Below are positions 51,204 to 60,046 of a stretch of 64,000 nt of DNA, piece after piece. Source of the DNA: Streptomyces sp. NBC_01264. GTDB lineage: Bacteria; Actinomycetota; Actinomycetes; Streptomycetales; Streptomycetaceae. The first letter of the stretch is position 1, and the number at the start of each line of letters is the position of its first letter. The translations under genes and the position numbers were made by a program. The stretch is from positions 3,286,001 through 3,350,000 of the forward strand of contig NZ_JAPEOX010000001.1 of NCBI RefSeq assembly GCF_026340675.1, written 5' to 3'. The notes below the pieces were generated by a model that saw only the letters and a program-made list of their open reading frames with translations, was not told the origin of the DNA and did not search any database.

Positions 51204-51218
51204 CGCTAGGAGGTGGCC

Positions 51219-52826
51219 ATGGGCAGGACAATGCTCGGCGCCATCCTCAACCGCGCCACCAGCCCTGCCGCCCCGCCCGTCCCCTTCTCGAGCCGCGCCC
51301 AGTCCTTCGCGTTCGGCCTCGGCGGCCGGCGTGACGCGCAGGCCCAGATGGCCGCGATGGGCTCCGTTGGGACGTTGTTCTCCATCGTCAACCGGACGTC
51401 CAACGCCACCTCCCAGGTGCGGTGGAAGCTCTGGCGCAAGGCGAAGTCCGGCCGAGACGAGGACCGCACTGAGGTCACCTCCCATGCGGCCCTCGACCTG
51501 TGGAACAAGCCCAACCCCTTCATGCCGCGGCAGGAGTTCGTCGAGGTCGTCCAGCAGCATGTGGACCTGACCGGCGAAGGCTGGTGGGTGATCGGCCGGC
51601 ACAAGGCCTCCCCGATACCGCTCGAGCTGTGGCCCGTCCGTCCCGACCGGATCACCCCGGTCCCGGACCCGGACACCTACCTCAGCGGGTACATGTACAC
51701 CGGCCCAGACGGGCAGCAGATAGCCCTCGAGCTGGACCAAGTCATCCAGCTCCGCATGCCCAACCCCCTCGACCCGTACCGCGGCATGGGCCCGGTCCAG
51801 TCGATCCTCACGGACCTCGACGCCACGAAGTACTCGGCCGAGTGGAACAAGAACTTCTTCCTCAACTCGGCCGAGCCCGGCGGGATCATTGAGGTGCCGC
51901 AGGCCCTGTCTGACCCGGACTTCGATCAGCTGCGTGACCGCTGGAACGAGCAGCATCGCGGCGTCGCCAACGCGCACAGGGTCGCCATCCTCGAGCACGG
52001 CAAGTGGATCGATCGGAAGTACACGCAGCGGGACATGCAGTTCGCCGAGCTGCGGTCCGTCTCCCGCGACGTGATCCGCGAGGCATTCGGCATCCCCGCC
52101 TTCGCGCTCGGCGAGGTCGCCGACGTCAACCGCGCCACCGCCGAAGCCTCGAGCACCTGGTTCGCAGAGATGCTGACCGTACCCCGCCTCGAACGCATCA
52201 AGGCCGCACTCAACCACGACCTGCTGCCGCTCTTCGGCACCACCGGCCAGGGCCTCGAGTTCGACTACGAGAGCCCCGTCGCCGAGGACCGCGAGCTAGC
52301 CGCCCGTGAGCTGACCGCGAAGGCTGCCGCCGCCCGCGAGCTCATCGAGGCTGGCGCCTACGGGCCCGAAGTCCTGGCAGCCCTCGACCTCCCGGAGATT
52401 GCCTTCGGCCAGCCGGGCGCCGACCAGGACCGTGAGCTGCTCATCAAGCTGGTCATCGGGGCGCCGCTGCTGTCGCCGCTCATCCTGCCGATGCTCGGCT
52501 TCGACCTGCCGGACACGCCGGCCACCGATCCGAAGGCGCCTGCCGGTCCAGCGAATGGTCTACCGCTGGGCCCTGAGATGGCCGCGCTGCTCAGCATCCC
52601 GGACGTGCAGGCCGCACAGAAGTGGGTGGCCGTCTCCGAGGACGACGACAACACCTGCGAACCCTGCCGTGACAACAACGGCCAGACGTACCGCAACCGG
52701 GCCGCAGCCTACCGGGACTACCCGGGCGGCGCCGGCTACATCCACTGCGAGGGCACGAAGTTCGGCAATGACTGCCGGTGCAAGGTCGTCAAGCGCGGCA
52801 AGGCCGACAAGGGGGACGACGAATGA
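51219..52826 (+). CDS. HK97-family portal protein with MuF-like C-terminal segment
   Basis: 535 residues from ATG 51219 with AGGAGG five bases upstream. The portal core includes GSVGTLFSIVNRTSNATSQVRWKLWRKA, LWNKPNPFMPRQEFVEVVQQHVDLTGEGWWVIGR, MPNPLDPYRGMGPVQSI and FGIPAFALGEVADVNRA. The last ~65 residues (VAVSEDDDNTCEPCRDNNGQTY ... YPGGAGYIHCEGTKFGNDCRCKVV) are the Cys-containing tail usually found in separate head-morphogenesis (MuF/gp7-like) proteins. The portal forms the dodecameric DNA channel. The extra tail appears to be fused in this phage. Confidence 0.85.
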   Translation: MGRTMLGAILNRATSPAAPPVPFSSRAQSFAFGLGGRRDAQAQMAAMGSVGTLFSIVNRTSNATSQVRWKLWRKAKSGRDEDRTEVTSHAALDLWNKPNPFMPRQEFVEVVQQHVDLTGEGWWVIGRHKASPIPLELWPVRPDRITPVPDPDTYLSGYMYTGPDGQQIALELDQVIQLRMPNPLDPYRGMGPVQSILTDLDATKYSAEWNKNFFLNSAEPGGIIEVPQALSDPDFDQLRDRWNEQHRGVANAHRVAILEHGKWIDRKYTQRDMQFAELRSVSRDVIREAFGIPAFALGEVADVNRATAEASSTWFAEMLTVPRLERIKAALNHDLLPLFGTTGQGLEFDYESPVAEDRELAARELTAKAAAARELIEAGAYGPEVLAALDLPEIAFGQPGADQDRELLIKLVIGAPLLSPLILPMLGFDLPDTPATDPKAPAGPANGLPLGPEMAALLSIPDVQAAQKWVAVSEDDDNTCEPCRDNNGQTYRNRAAAYRDYPGGAGYIHCEGTKFGNDCRCKVVKRGKADKGDDE

Positions 52827-53101
52827 GCAAGGACGGGCGCGGGTCAAGCTCGCTGCGCATCAGCGGGAGCGGCCTGCCAGGTGGCACCGAAGTGCAGCTC
52901 GATGGCCAGAACATCGAGCGGGCACTGAAGGGGGTGACCCTTCGGGTTGCGCACGACGTGGTTCCGACCGCTGTCCTCGACGTGATCCTTCACGACCTCT
53001 CGACCGAGGTCGAGAACCCGCGGCTTGTCGTTCCGGGCGAGACCCACAAGCTCCTCGTTTTGATGGGCTGGACGCCTCCTGAGGGGGATGGTGCATCATG
53101 A
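52823..53101 (+). CDS. Small hypothetical structural-module protein
   Basis: 92 residues, ATGA overlap at both ends. TEVQLDGQNIERALKGVTLRVAHDVVPTAVLDVILHDLSTEVENPRLVV looks like a small beta-sandwich. Proteins of this kind between portal and protease in actinophages have no assigned role. Confidence 0.55.
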   Translation: MSKDGRGSSSLRISGSGLPGGTEVQLDGQNIERALKGVTLRVAHDVVPTAVLDVILHDLSTEVENPRLVVPGETHKLLVLMGWTPPEGDGAS

Positions 53102-54129
53102 GTCGTAGCTCGTGGGGAGTTGCGGAGTCCGTCGTGCGCAGGCTGGGGCCTCTCCCGCGCCGTCTGTTCAACATGTCGACCCTGTCGCAGGGCGCCACTC
53201 GGGAGCTCCTTGCTGGCGCACTCCGTGGATCGGCAGAGGCTGACAACGTTGTCAGGCCTGGCGTGGACCTGAAGGCGTCGATCGCGGAGCGCCGAGACTG
53301 GTACCGCATCACCAACAACGCGGGCGCCGTGACCGTCGACATTTTCGACGAGATCGGCTTCTGGGGCGTCAACGCCGCCAACTTCCAGCGCGAGCTCGCC
53401 CAGGTCAACGCCAGCGAAATCACGGTGAACCTCAGCTCTCCCGGCGGGGAGATCTTCGAGGGCATCGCGATCTACAACGCGCTCCGCTCCCACCCCGCGA
53501 ACGTCACCATCCGGGTGTCCGCCCTCGCCGCATCCATCGCCTCCGTCATCGCGCAGGCAGGCGACCGGATCGTCATGCTGTCCGGCTCGCAGATGATGGT
53601 GCACGAAGGCGCCGGACTTTGTATGGGCAACGCAGCCGAGATGCAGCAGATGGCCGAGCTCCTCGACCGGCAGTCGGCCAACATTGCCGCGATCTATGCG
53701 GAGCGCGCCGGCGGCACGCCCGAGCAGTGGCGCGAACGCATGCTCGCCGAGACCTGGTTCAACGCCGACGAGGCTGTCGCCTCTGGACTAGCCGACGAGG
53801 TCGAGACGCTGCCCCGCAAGGGCGAGCAGGCCGATGAGCAGGTCACCGCCCAGTGGGACCTCAGCGTCTTCAACTACGCCGGCCGCGCCGCAGCGCCCGC
53901 CCCCCTCATCAACGCGACCCCCGCGGCTGAGCCGGTCACGGAGCCCAAGGTCGAGGCGCCACTCACCAACGAGGCCCCGGTCATCGAGGAGCCCACACCC
54001 GACCCTGAGCCCGAACCGGACTGCTGGGACTCCCTGACCGCACACCTCACCCAGCCTGCCCCCGATCCGTGGGCTGGCCTCGTCGCACACCTGACGTCGT
54101 CCAGCGCGGCGACGAGTACCCCCGCCTGA
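53098..54129 (+). CDS. ClpP-type head maturation protease
   Basis: 343 residues. After an N-terminal extension of ~50 residues the ClpP/crotonase fold follows: ITVNLSSPGGEIFEGIAIYNAL (oxyanion loop), IRVSALAASIASVIAQAGDRI (catalytic Ser in AASIAS), MMVHEGAGLCMGNAAEM (catalytic His), and WFNADEAVASGLADEV. The C-terminal ~90 residues are Pro/Glu-rich and may be a scaffold-like tail. It cuts capsid or scaffold during head assembly. Confidence 0.85.
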   Translation: MSRSSWGVAESVVRRLGPLPRRLFNMSTLSQGATRELLAGALRGSAEADNVVRPGVDLKASIAERRDWYRITNNAGAVTVDIFDEIGFWGVNAANFQRELAQVNASEITVNLSSPGGEIFEGIAIYNALRSHPANVTIRVSALAASIASVIAQAGDRIVMLSGSQMMVHEGAGLCMGNAAEMQQMAELLDRQSANIAAIYAERAGGTPEQWRERMLAETWFNADEAVASGLADEVETLPRKGEQADEQVTAQWDLSVFNYAGRAAAPAPLINATPAAEPVTEPKVEAPLTNEAPVIEEPTPDPEPEPDCWDSLTAHLTQPAPDPWAGLVAHLTSSSAATSTPA

Positions 54130-54139
54130 AGGAGGCACC

Positions 54140-55480
54140 ATGACCACCGTCGCGCGCACCGCGGACGAACTGACCGAGGCCCTCGGCGACACTGCCAGCC
54201 TCCGGGAGATCGTTAAGTCTCCCGAGACGCTTCAGAACTACATCCTCGAGTACGCGAAGAACCAGGCCCGCTCGGACGACTCGATCGCCCAGCAGGTCCG
54301 CGAGGAGACGCAGAAGGCGTTCGCCGAGCACCTCCGCACGGACCAGATCGAGAACATCAACCGGCTCAACCTGACCCCCGACGGTCAGCCCGCCGCCCGG
54401 TCCAAGCACTACAACGCGAAGGCCCCCGGGGCAAAGCTCGACAAGTCGTTCTCCGACTGGACCTCGTACATGACCGCGGTCTGGGATGGTGCGAAGACCC
54501 AGGAAGCGTTCACGGCGCGGGCCGAACTCGCGAAGATCCAGAACTCGTTCGGGTCGACCGTCCCCTCCGACGGCGGCTTCCTGATCCCGGAGACGCTCCG
54601 CTCCGAGCTTCTGCAGGTCTCCCTCGAGCAGTCGCTCGTCCGGTCCCGCGCCCGCGTCGTCCCGATGGAGACGCTGATGGTGCCGTACCCGATGGTCGAC
54701 ACCACATCGAACGCGTCGACGGTCCACGGCGGCATCCTCGGCTACTGGACCGAGGAGGGTGGCACCCTCACCGACTCCAGCCCCACGTTCGGCCGGATCG
54801 AGCTGCAGGCGAAGAAGCTGACGCTCTACTCGGAGATCCCGAACGAGCTGTTCCAGGACTCCCTCGCCACGCTTCAGCAGTTCATGTCGCAGTCGTACCC
54901 CGAGGCCCTGGCCTGGTTCGAGGACATCGCGTTCATAGAGGGCAACGGCGTCGGTCAGCCGACCGGCTTCCTCAACGCCGCTGCTGCGGTGTCTGTCGCG
55001 AAGGAGTCCGGGCAGAGCGCGGCCACCATCCTCTGGGAGAACATCGTCAAGGCGTACTCCCGGATGCTGCCCGCGTCGATCGGCCGGGCAGTGTGGGTCG
55101 CCCACATCGACACGTTCCCCGAGCTCGCCACGATGGCGCTCTCCGTGGGCACCGGCGGGTCCGCCGTCTGGGTCGGCAACGGTGACGGCGCCGGCGCCCC
55201 GCCGATGACGATCCTCGGCCGCCCAGTGATCTTCACCGAGAAGGTCAGCACCGTGGGCACGGTCGGCGACATCAACTTCGTCGACTTCGGCTACTACCTC
55301 ATCGGTGACCGCCAGGCCATGCAGATGAGCACGTCGACCGAGTACAAGTTCGGCAACGACAAGACCGCCATGCGCGTCATCGAGCGCGTCGACGGCACCC
55401 CCTGGATCAAGTCCGCGATCACCCCGCGCAAGGGCTCCAACACCCTGTCCCCGTTCGTCAAGGTCGCAACCCGCGCATGA
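54140..55480 (+). CDS. HK97-fold major capsid protein
   Basis: 446 residues from ATG 54140 (AAGGAGG upstream). Residues ~1-120 are helical and charged (a delta/scaffolding domain cut by the protease). The coat domain includes TVPSDGGFLIPETLRSELLQ, VVPMETLMVPYPMVDTTSN, GYWTEEGGTLTDSSPTFGRIELQAKKLTLYSEIPNELFQDS, and at the end GDINFVDFGYYLIGDRQAMQM and FGNDKTAMRVIERVDGTPWI. This is the HK97-type outline with A and P domains. Confidence 0.9.
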   Translation: MTTVARTADELTEALGDTASLREIVKSPETLQNYILEYAKNQARSDDSIAQQVREETQKAFAEHLRTDQIENINRLNLTPDGQPAARSKHYNAKAPGAKLDKSFSDWTSYMTAVWDGAKTQEAFTARAELAKIQNSFGSTVPSDGGFLIPETLRSELLQVSLEQSLVRSRARVVPMETLMVPYPMVDTTSNASTVHGGILGYWTEEGGTLTDSSPTFGRIELQAKKLTLYSEIPNELFQDSLATLQQFMSQSYPEALAWFEDIAFIEGNGVGQPTGFLNAAAAVSVAKESGQSAATILWENIVKAYSRMLPASIGRAVWVAHIDTFPELATMALSVGTGGSAVWVGNGDGAGAPPMTILGRPVIFTEKVSTVGTVGDINFVDFGYYLIGDRQAMQMSTSTEYKFGNDKTAMRVIERVDGTPWIKSAITPRKGSNTLSPFVKVATRA

Positions 55481-55484
55481 CGTA

Positions 55485-55520
55485 GCCGGTTGGGGCGGGC
55501 ACTGACACCCCCGCCCCGGC
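55485..55520 (+). terminator. Attenuator/terminator after the capsid gene
   Basis: GGGGCGGG (about 55492-55499) pairs with CCCGCCCC (55510-55517), with outer GCC/GGC. It is probably a partial stop that sets capsid excess over downstream products. Confidence 0.6.
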
Positions 55521-55562
55521 TCGCTCCGAAGTGGCAATCAACCCCCACCAGGAAGGCACACC

Positions 55563-55973
55563 ATGGACGCCCTCGGCCGGCTGTTCAACGCAGCCACCAG
55601 CGCCACCACCGCGGCCACCCCGTTCGGACTCAAGGACGCGGGCGGCGCCACGATTTTCCTGATCGGCGCCACCTCCGGCGCCGCCACCCTCCAGGAAGCG
55701 CAAGACTCGGCCGGTACCGGCGCGCAGAACCTGGCCTGCGTCACGAAGTACTACCGGCAGGCCTCCGGCGTCTGGACCAAGGTGACCCAGGCCGCCGCAG
55801 CCACTGTCACGGCGGGCACTGGCGGTCTCCTCGCCTTTGAGGTCGAGGGCTCCCAGCTGTCCGACACGTACACCCACATCACGGTCTCGCACGCCTCCGG
55901 GTCGTTCCTGGTCCTGCCCCGCGACCTGACCGTCCAGCGCAAGCCGGAGAACCTGCGGTCGGTGACCTCATGA
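55563..55973 (+). CDS. Hypothetical head protein (possible capsid decoration)
   Basis: 136 residues from ATG 55563 (GGAAGG upstream). Ala/Thr/Gly-rich and beta-like (DAGGATIFLIGATSGAATLQEAQDSAG ... THITVSHASGSFLVLPRDLTVQRKP). Its position just after the capsid gene suggests a decoration or minor head protein. No firm family. Confidence 0.55.
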   Translation: MDALGRLFNAATSATTAATPFGLKDAGGATIFLIGATSGAATLQEAQDSAGTGAQNLACVTKYYRQASGVWTKVTQAAAATVTAGTGGLLAFEVEGSQLSDTYTHITVSHASGSFLVLPRDLTVQRKPENLRSVTS

Positions 55974-56431
55974 GCGTTCTGATCCAGGGCTCGCAGCTGC
56001 GGATGATCGGCCTCGGCACGAAGGTCGACCGGGCCACCGCCGCCCTCCCGCAGACCACGACCGGCAACCTGTTCGCGGTGACCGGCGGCCGGATCCTGCT
56101 GACGTCGATCGTCGGCGAGGTCACCACGGTCATCCAGACCCAGGCCAACAACACCAAGCTGGTCAGCACTCCGACCACGGGCACGGCCGTCGACATCTGC
56201 GCGGTCCTCGATATCTCCGCAGACGAGGCCGGCTGCCTCTACGGCATCACGGGCGTCTTCTCCGATGCGCTCGTCGGCGCCAACGCGGGTGCCACGACCG
56301 CGCAGCAGCGAGCCACGGTCATCCCGGTCGGGAACATCAAGCTGTCCTGCGCGGCGTCGAACACCGGCTCGGTGAAGTGGTCGATGACTTACATCCCGCT
56401 CGATGACGGCGCGTCTGTAGCGGCGGCCTAA
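55970..56431 (+). CDS. Hypothetical beta-rich head protein
   Basis: 153 residues, ATGA overlap. GRILLTSIVGEVTTVIQTQANNTKLVSTPTTGTAVDICAVLDISADEAG ... GNIKLSCAASNTGSVKWSMTYIPLDD: an antiparallel beta domain seen in minor capsid proteins of actinophages. Function not assigned. Confidence 0.55.
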   Translation: MSVLIQGSQLRMIGLGTKVDRATAALPQTTTGNLFAVTGGRILLTSIVGEVTTVIQTQANNTKLVSTPTTGTAVDICAVLDISADEAGCLYGITGVFSDALVGANAGATTAQQRATVIPVGNIKLSCAASNTGSVKWSMTYIPLDDGASVAAA

Positions 56432-56434
56432 CCG

Positions 56435-56857
56435 ATGGCCGGCTGGGTGTGCGCGGACTGCACCACCGTCTACTCGGTGGGCGCTCCGCGCTGCCCGCAG
56501 TGCACGTCTACGAGCTACACGGAGGAAGGCGCAATGCCGAAGATCACCCGCCATGGCGGGGTAACCGGCCCCCACGGCATCAGCGCTACCTGGGGCGACG
56601 AGCCCCCCGAGACAGCCGGTGCCGTTGAGCCCCCCGCGAGCACGGCACCGGCCCCCGACGACGAAGGAGGCACGCCATTTCCTGGGAACAGCTCTCCAGC
56701 ATCCTTCGAGACGGAGCCGCCGAGTACCGAGCCGAGCGAGACCGCCCCCCGGTCGCCTGTCCGCAAGACGGCGAGCCGCTCGAAGAAGGCCCAGACGGAG
56801 TCCTCTTCTGCCGATGGGACGGATGGAGAGCCGACGGACGACACGTCTAAGGCCTGA
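56435..56857 (+). CDS. Zinc-ribbon protein with disordered tail in the head module
   Basis: 140 residues from ATG 56435. N-terminal zinc ribbon WVCADCTTVYSVGAPRCPQCTS, then ~100 residues of Pro/Ser/Glu/Thr-rich disorder. Such proteins recur in Streptomyces phage head modules. Role unknown. Confidence 0.55.
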   Translation: MAGWVCADCTTVYSVGAPRCPQCTSTSYTEEGAMPKITRHGGVTGPHGISATWGDEPPETAGAVEPPASTAPAPDDEGGTPFPGNSSPASFETEPPSTEPSETAPRSPVRKTASRSKKAQTESSSADGTDGEPTDDTSKA

Positions 56858-56889
56858 CCCCGCACGACCGCATCGGAAGGAGGTGACTG

Positions 56890-58608
56890 ATGAGCACGAA
56901 GAACACGGCCGCGCCTGGCCGCTCCAACCTGGAACTCGGTGACGCCGCGACCATGAACGTCGGCACCACAGCCGGCACGGTTGCGGCGGGCGATGACGCC
57001 CGCTTCTCCTCTGCGGCGCCGTGGGTGTTCGATGTCGCCTCCTACGGTGCCGTCGGCGACGTCAAGACAGCGACCGACGGCGCCATATCCTCCGGCACCG
57101 CCATCCTGACCTGCGCTTCCGGGCCGTTCACTGCTGCTTCGCAGCCGGTCGGCAAGTACGTGATCGTCAAGGGTGCGGCAGCTAACGGCGTGACCAGCCT
57201 CGTGACCACGATCATCAGCAGGCAGAGCAACACCCAGGTCACCCTCGCCGCCAACGCTGCAACGACCGTCACTGGCGCCCTGGTCATCTGGGGGACCGAC
57301 AACACGGACGCCATTCAAGACGCCGTAGATGCTGCGGAGGCCTACCTCGCCGCTGGCGCGACCTACGCGCAGGTCTACACCCCGCCGCAGCCGCACCTCA
57401 TCGCCGGGCCGCTCAACAACAGCAAGTCCGGCAACGGTCAGATTGTGTTCGGCGTGTACTCCACCGCCGCCAACAAGCCGATCTTGGAGTTCCGCGGCGA
57501 GACCGACGGGGCCGCGGCGGTCCGGCACTGGGAGCAGACCGTCCCGCAGATCTCCGGTAGCGCCTGGATCTCTGCAGGCGTGTTCGCCTCCACGGGTGCG
57601 CAGACGACCAACATCAACGCCGACGGTAACCCGGCCGTGCTGTCCGGCCCCAACGAGGGCTTTGGCTACGGCGTCTCCGCGCTGTACAGCAACATCATGC
57701 CCGTCATCCGCAACATGACGATCATGACCACGCACTCCAGCTTTGGGCTGACCTACGGGGCCGCGAACCTCTACGGCTGCGCGAACGCCCACGTGGAGAA
57801 CCTGGGCATCGGCACGCTCGGCACGGTGGCCAGCCCGTCCACGGACTACAGCTCCCCGGGAACTTTCGGGACCGGTCTGTCCGTCGGCCTGCTCCTGCCC
57901 GCGCCGGGGAACAACGCCAACGTCATCGCCAAGAACATCAGCATCGGCGGCGGCTACACCTACGCCATGTTCATCACCGAACACGCGGTCGTCGACCGCT
58001 ACATGGCCCTCTACTGCTGGGCCGGCTTGGTCGCGGTCGGAACCTACGCGGGGTCGGTGGGCTCCGTCCACGCCATGCTCGTGCTCTCCGCCAGCATCGA
58101 GGCGTGCACCAACGAGCTGTACATCATGGGCGCCGGCTCAAGTGGCGTCGGCCCGATCATCGACATCAATCAGTTGAGCACCGAATCCGGCACTCCCAAC
58201 ATTGCCGGGAGCAGTGCAGCGGCCATGCTGGCGGCGCGCGGAGTCGTCCGCCTGACTGGTCTGTTTACCGAGTCAGGCGTGAGCGTGGGTAACCCCTGCG
58301 GCATCAAGCTGATCAACGGCCAGGCGCCGTACCCCGTCCGGGCTGTGACCGCGAGCACGACGGTTCGCGTCATCGACGAGGTTCTGCTCGTGGACGCTAC
58401 GGCCGACAACGTGACCATCACGCTGATCTCCGCCGCCAGCACGCCGAACCAGTACACGATCAAGAAGGTCGACGCGTCGGTCAACACCGTCACCATCGAC
58501 GGAGCCGGCACCGAGACCATCGACGGCGCCACCACCAAAGTCCTCACCGCCCAGTGGGAGACCGTCACGCTCGTCCCCAGCGGCGGCAACTGGTACGTGG
58601 TGAGCTGA
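56890..58608 (+). CDS. Pectate-lyase-like beta-helix protein (tailspike or head fibre)
   Basis: 572 residues from ATG 56890, with a near-perfect Shine-Dalgarno AAGGAGGTGA. The N-terminus GDAATMNVGTTAGTVAAGDDAR is the usual phage-fibre cap. WVFDVASYGAVGDVKTATDGA opens a Pectate_lyase_3 right-handed beta-helix (to about residue 500), followed by VRAVTASTTVRVIDEVLLVDATADNVTITLISAAST, a C-terminal trimer-type beta domain. It could bind or cleave cell-surface glycan. It lies between head and connector genes, away from the usual tail-fibre position. Catalytic residues are not assigned. Confidence 0.75.
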   Translation: MSTKNTAAPGRSNLELGDAATMNVGTTAGTVAAGDDARFSSAAPWVFDVASYGAVGDVKTATDGAISSGTAILTCASGPFTAASQPVGKYVIVKGAAANGVTSLVTTIISRQSNTQVTLAANAATTVTGALVIWGTDNTDAIQDAVDAAEAYLAAGATYAQVYTPPQPHLIAGPLNNSKSGNGQIVFGVYSTAANKPILEFRGETDGAAAVRHWEQTVPQISGSAWISAGVFASTGAQTTNINADGNPAVLSGPNEGFGYGVSALYSNIMPVIRNMTIMTTHSSFGLTYGAANLYGCANAHVENLGIGTLGTVASPSTDYSSPGTFGTGLSVGLLLPAPGNNANVIAKNISIGGGYTYAMFITEHAVVDRYMALYCWAGLVAVGTYAGSVGSVHAMLVLSASIEACTNELYIMGAGSSGVGPIIDINQLSTESGTPNIAGSSAAAMLAARGVVRLTGLFTESGVSVGNPCGIKLINGQAPYPVRAVTASTTVRVIDEVLLVDATADNVTITLISAASTPNQYTIKKVDASVNTVTIDGAGTETIDGATTKVLTAQWETVTLVPSGGNWYVVS

Positions 58609-58609
58609 C

Positions 58610-59656
58610 ATGGGCATCGTGTACGCCACCCGCGAGGACGTCATGCGGGCCGCCGACAGCAAGGAGACCGCCCGCAACGCCGCGCAGATCGACCGCGGCC
58701 TCGAGGCAGCCAGCCGGAACATCGACGCACTGTGCCACCGCACCTTCTACCCGCACGTTGCGACGAAGTCCTTCGACTGGCCGAACTCGCAAGGCGCGGC
58801 GCCGTGGCGGCTGTGGCTGGACGCGAACGAGCTGATCTCCGTCAGCGCCGTCAGCTCCGGCGGGAGCACGATCTCCCTGGCCGACGTCCTCCTCGAGCCC
58901 AATGCCTACGGCCCGCCGTACAACCGTCTCGAGCTGGACCTCAGCAGCAGTGCAGCCTTCGGTGGCGGCGACACGCACCAGCGGGACATCACCATCACCG
59001 GCCTGTACGGCTACCGCGACGACGAGCAGCTGGTCGGCGACCTCGACGGCAGCATCACCAGCAGCGCCACCACGCTGGACGTCACCGCTGCTCCACTGAT
59101 CGGCGTCGGCTCTCTTCTTCGGATCGGCACCGAACGCCTCACCGTCACTGCCAAGGCGATGCGCAGCACATTCGTGACCACCACCGCAGCGCTCATCGCC
59201 AAAGCCTCCGACGACGTCCTCACTGGCGTCAGCGCCGGCTTCGCCGTAGGCGAGACCATCCTCGTCGACGGGGAACGGATGCTCATCGTCGACCAGTCAC
59301 CCACCTCGCTGATCGTCAAGCGGGGCTGGGACGGGTCCACGCTCGCCGAGCACAGCCTTGGCGCCACCATCTATGCCCCCCGCACTCTTGCCGTCACCCG
59401 CGGCGCCCTCGGGACCACAGCGGCCAGCCACACCAATGGCGACGACGTCTTCCAGTGGGAGCCGCCGGGACCCGTCCGAACGCTGGCCATTGCCGAGGTG
59501 CTGAACACGCTAGGTCTGGAGCAGGCCAGCTACTCCGTCGCGCTCCGAGCCGGCGAGGCAGGCAGCGAACGCACGCGCGATGTCCGGGGGCTTGCTGCCC
59601 TCCGCGCCGCGGTCTACGACGGCTTCGGCCGCAAAGCCCGACTGAGGGGGATCTGA
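58610..59656 (+). CDS. Head-tail connector (gp6-like adaptor) with a beta insertion
   Basis: 348 residues from ATG 58610. N-terminal helical adaptor (VYATREDVMRAADSKETARNAAQIDRGLEAASRNIDALCHRTFYPH). Residues ~160-300 form an insertion with two related beta units (SLLRIGTERLTVTAKA and TILVDGERMLIVDQSPTSLIVKRGWDGS) plus TLAVTRGALGTTAASHTNGD. The adaptor's C-terminal helix (VRTLAIAEVLNTLGLEQ) closes it. Typical adaptors are 100-200 residues, so this one is enlarged. Confidence 0.65.
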   Translation: MGIVYATREDVMRAADSKETARNAAQIDRGLEAASRNIDALCHRTFYPHVATKSFDWPNSQGAAPWRLWLDANELISVSAVSSGGSTISLADVLLEPNAYGPPYNRLELDLSSSAAFGGGDTHQRDITITGLYGYRDDEQLVGDLDGSITSSATTLDVTAAPLIGVGSLLRIGTERLTVTAKAMRSTFVTTTAALIAKASDDVLTGVSAGFAVGETILVDGERMLIVDQSPTSLIVKRGWDGSTLAEHSLGATIYAPRTLAVTRGALGTTAASHTNGDDVFQWEPPGPVRTLAIAEVLNTLGLEQASYSVALRAGEAGSERTRDVRGLAALRAAVYDGFGRKARLRGI

Positions 59657-60042
59657 TGGCCGACGTCGACATCACCATCAGCGGGCCCCTGTTCGACGGG
59701 CGGGCGGCCCGCGAGTTCGCAGCCTACGCCGACGATGCGCGCGAGCAGATCTCTGAGTTTGCTGAGGAGCACGTCCTCAACCTGAACGGACAGGACTTCC
59801 GACACCCCAGCGGCTACTACGAGTCGAATGTCATGACCGAGCGAGCCAGCGCCGACGTGTCTCGCGTCCACGACTCGGGAGTCGTCTATGGCCCTTGGCT
59901 CGAGGGCGTCGGCACCCGCAACCGGGCGCGCCCCGGTTTCCCTGGCTACTTTCACTGGCGCCGGACCAAGGCCCTCGTCGCCCTCCGCGCGCCCGAGATG
60001 GCCCAGCGTCTCCTGCAGCAGTACCTGCCGAGGGTGAGGTGA
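59656..60042 (+). CDS. Neck protein (HK97 gp10-like)
   Basis: 128 residues, TGATG overlap. VDITISGPLFDGRAAREFAAYADDAREQISEFAEEHVL ... YESNVMTERASADVSRVHDSGVVYGPWLEGVGTRN: the VVYGPWLE and Gly pattern is typical of head-tail connector/gp10 neck proteins. Confidence 0.65.
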   Translation: MADVDITISGPLFDGRAAREFAAYADDAREQISEFAEEHVLNLNGQDFRHPSGYYESNVMTERASADVSRVHDSGVVYGPWLEGVGTRNRARPGFPGYFHWRRTKALVALRAPEMAQRLLQQYLPRVR

Positions 60043-60046
60043 CCTG

